Part shown: positions 4,481-5,011 of the stretch, piece after piece | How the letters are laid out: every line of letters begins with the position of its first letter | Position numbering within the stretch: the stretch's first letter is position 1 | Assembly (NCBI GenBank): GCA_025360945.1 | Contig: JANYBE010000313.1 | Span: 1-5,011 of the forward strand | Direction: 5' to 3' | DNA: 5,011 nucleotides | DNA from: Rhizobacter sp. | GTDB lineage: Bacteria; Pseudomonadota; Gammaproteobacteria; Burkholderiales; Burkholderiaceae_C | The notes under the pieces: model-generated | Databases searched by the model: none | What the model was told of the DNA's origin: nothing | The model's input: the letters and a program-made list of their open reading frames with translations, nothing else | Program-made: the position numbers and the translations under genes

Positions 4481-5011
4481 TGCTGAAACTCACCAACCTC
4501 TCCATGCGCTTCGGCGGCCTCTCGGTCCTGCAGGACGTGAGCTTCGAGGTGCCTGCCGGCAAGGTCTTCGGCCTGATCGGGCCGAACGGCGCCGGCAAGA
4601 CGACGGTGTTCAACCTGATCACCGGCCTGCTCGCGCCAACCGGCGGCGAGATCGAGCTGCACGGCCAGAGCCTGCTGGGCGCGGCACCGCACCAGATCAC
4701 ACGCCGCGGGATCGCACGCACGTTCCAGAACATTCGCATCTTCAAGGACATGACGCTGCTCGACAACGTCGTCGTCGGCATGCACAGCCACCTCGACTAC
4801 GGCTTGCCGGGCTGGCTGCTCGCGCTGCCGGGATTTCGCGCGCAGGAGCAGCGCGCGCGCGAGAGGGCGCACGAGCTGCTCGGCTGGGTCGGCTTGGCTG
4901 CGAAAGCCCTGGATACCGCCGACAACCTCTCTTACGGCGATCAGCGCAAGCTCGAACTCGCGCGCGCGCTGGCCACCGAACCGAAGCTGTTGCTGCTCGA
5001 CGAACCGGTCG
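4477..5011 (+). CDS. livG: Branched-chain amino acid type ABC transporter ATP-binding protein, LivG family (cut at right edge)
   Basis: 178 codons are visible, with no stop before the window ends; LivG proteins are usually about 250-260 residues, so roughly 70-80 are missing. The protein hydrolyses ATP on the cytoplasmic face of the importer, normally as a heterodimer with LivF. Visible motifs are Walker A GPNGAGKT (35-42), the Q-loop Gln84 in GIARTFQNIRIF, the ABC signature LSYGDQRKLELARAL (151-165) and Walker B LLLLDEP (171-177). LSYGD replaces LSGGQ, as is common in this subfamily. The D-loop and H-switch fall outside. The insert around 101-128 (GMHSHLDYGLPGWLLALPGF) is the LivG-specific stretch absent from LivF, supporting G rather than F. 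Two starts are possible: ATG 4477, which overlaps the livM stop by four bases and has GGAAG nine bases upstream, or ATG 4480. I prefer 4477, but the difference is one residue. A livF gene is expected next. Confidence 0.93.
   Translation, partial: MMLKLTNLSMRFGGLSVLQDVSFEVPAGKVFGLIGPNGAGKTTVFNLITGLLAPTGGEIELHGQSLLGAAPHQITRRGIARTFQNIRIFKDMTLLDNVVVGMHSHLDYGLPGWLLALPGFRAQEQRARERAHELLGWVGLAAKALDTADNLSYGDQRKLELARALATEPKLLLLDEPV

Noticed and set aside
3895..4872. 325-codon minus-strand open frame across livM and livG
   Set aside because: It is antisense to strongly conserved transporter motifs, including Walker A, and has no plausible family features.

Overview
The window is GC-rich, with strong third-position G/C bias and long antisense shadow frames. 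It reads like a chromosomal segment of a betaproteobacterium, most likely order Burkholderiales. Three things point there: the style of the small secreted protein at the left, a GC-rich palindromic spacer at about 3551-3617 that resembles dispersed intergenic repeats of Comamonadaceae-like genomes, and the layout of the liv cluster. The placement comes from pattern memory, not from a search.

Left part (1-616, minus strand): two genes read leftward, 17 bp apart. First comes a 149-residue secreted protein with a His/Asp/Arg-rich tail. It is followed by the first 49 codons of a putative lipoprotein whose N-terminus resembles DUF1800 proteins; that gene runs off the left edge. A divergent intergenic region (617-887) separates this pair from rightward genes. 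It holds an exact GTAAA-N5-GTAAA direct repeat (a CpxR-box match) oriented toward the secreted-protein gene, a perfect 14-bp palindrome next to it, and a second palindromic cluster just upstream of a TTTAAT -10 candidate for the rightward gene.

Middle (888-1475, plus strand): a 135-residue membrane protein of unknown function with about three hydrophobic segments and an acidic, Ala/Pro-rich tail. Then follows a 180-bp spacer with short hairpins lacking a T-tract, a possible -10 element and a clear ribosome binding site.

Right part (1476-5011, plus strand): a branched-chain amino acid type (LIV/HAAT family) ABC importer in the canonical order: periplasmic binding protein, LivH-like permease, LivM-like permease, LivG-like ATPase (cut by the right edge). 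The binding protein captures substrate in the periplasm, the two permeases form the inner-membrane channel, and LivG with a presumed downstream LivF would supply ATP hydrolysis. The first two genes are 12 bp apart and livM/livG overlap, so the cluster looks like one transcription unit, although an 86-bp palindromic spacer interrupts it between livH and livM. The true ligand cannot be told from sequence alone.

I see no mobile element, CRISPR array, tRNA or rRNA. The transporter is ordinary. The least explained parts are the secreted-protein/lipoprotein pair with its CpxR-like upstream region, and the small membrane protein.
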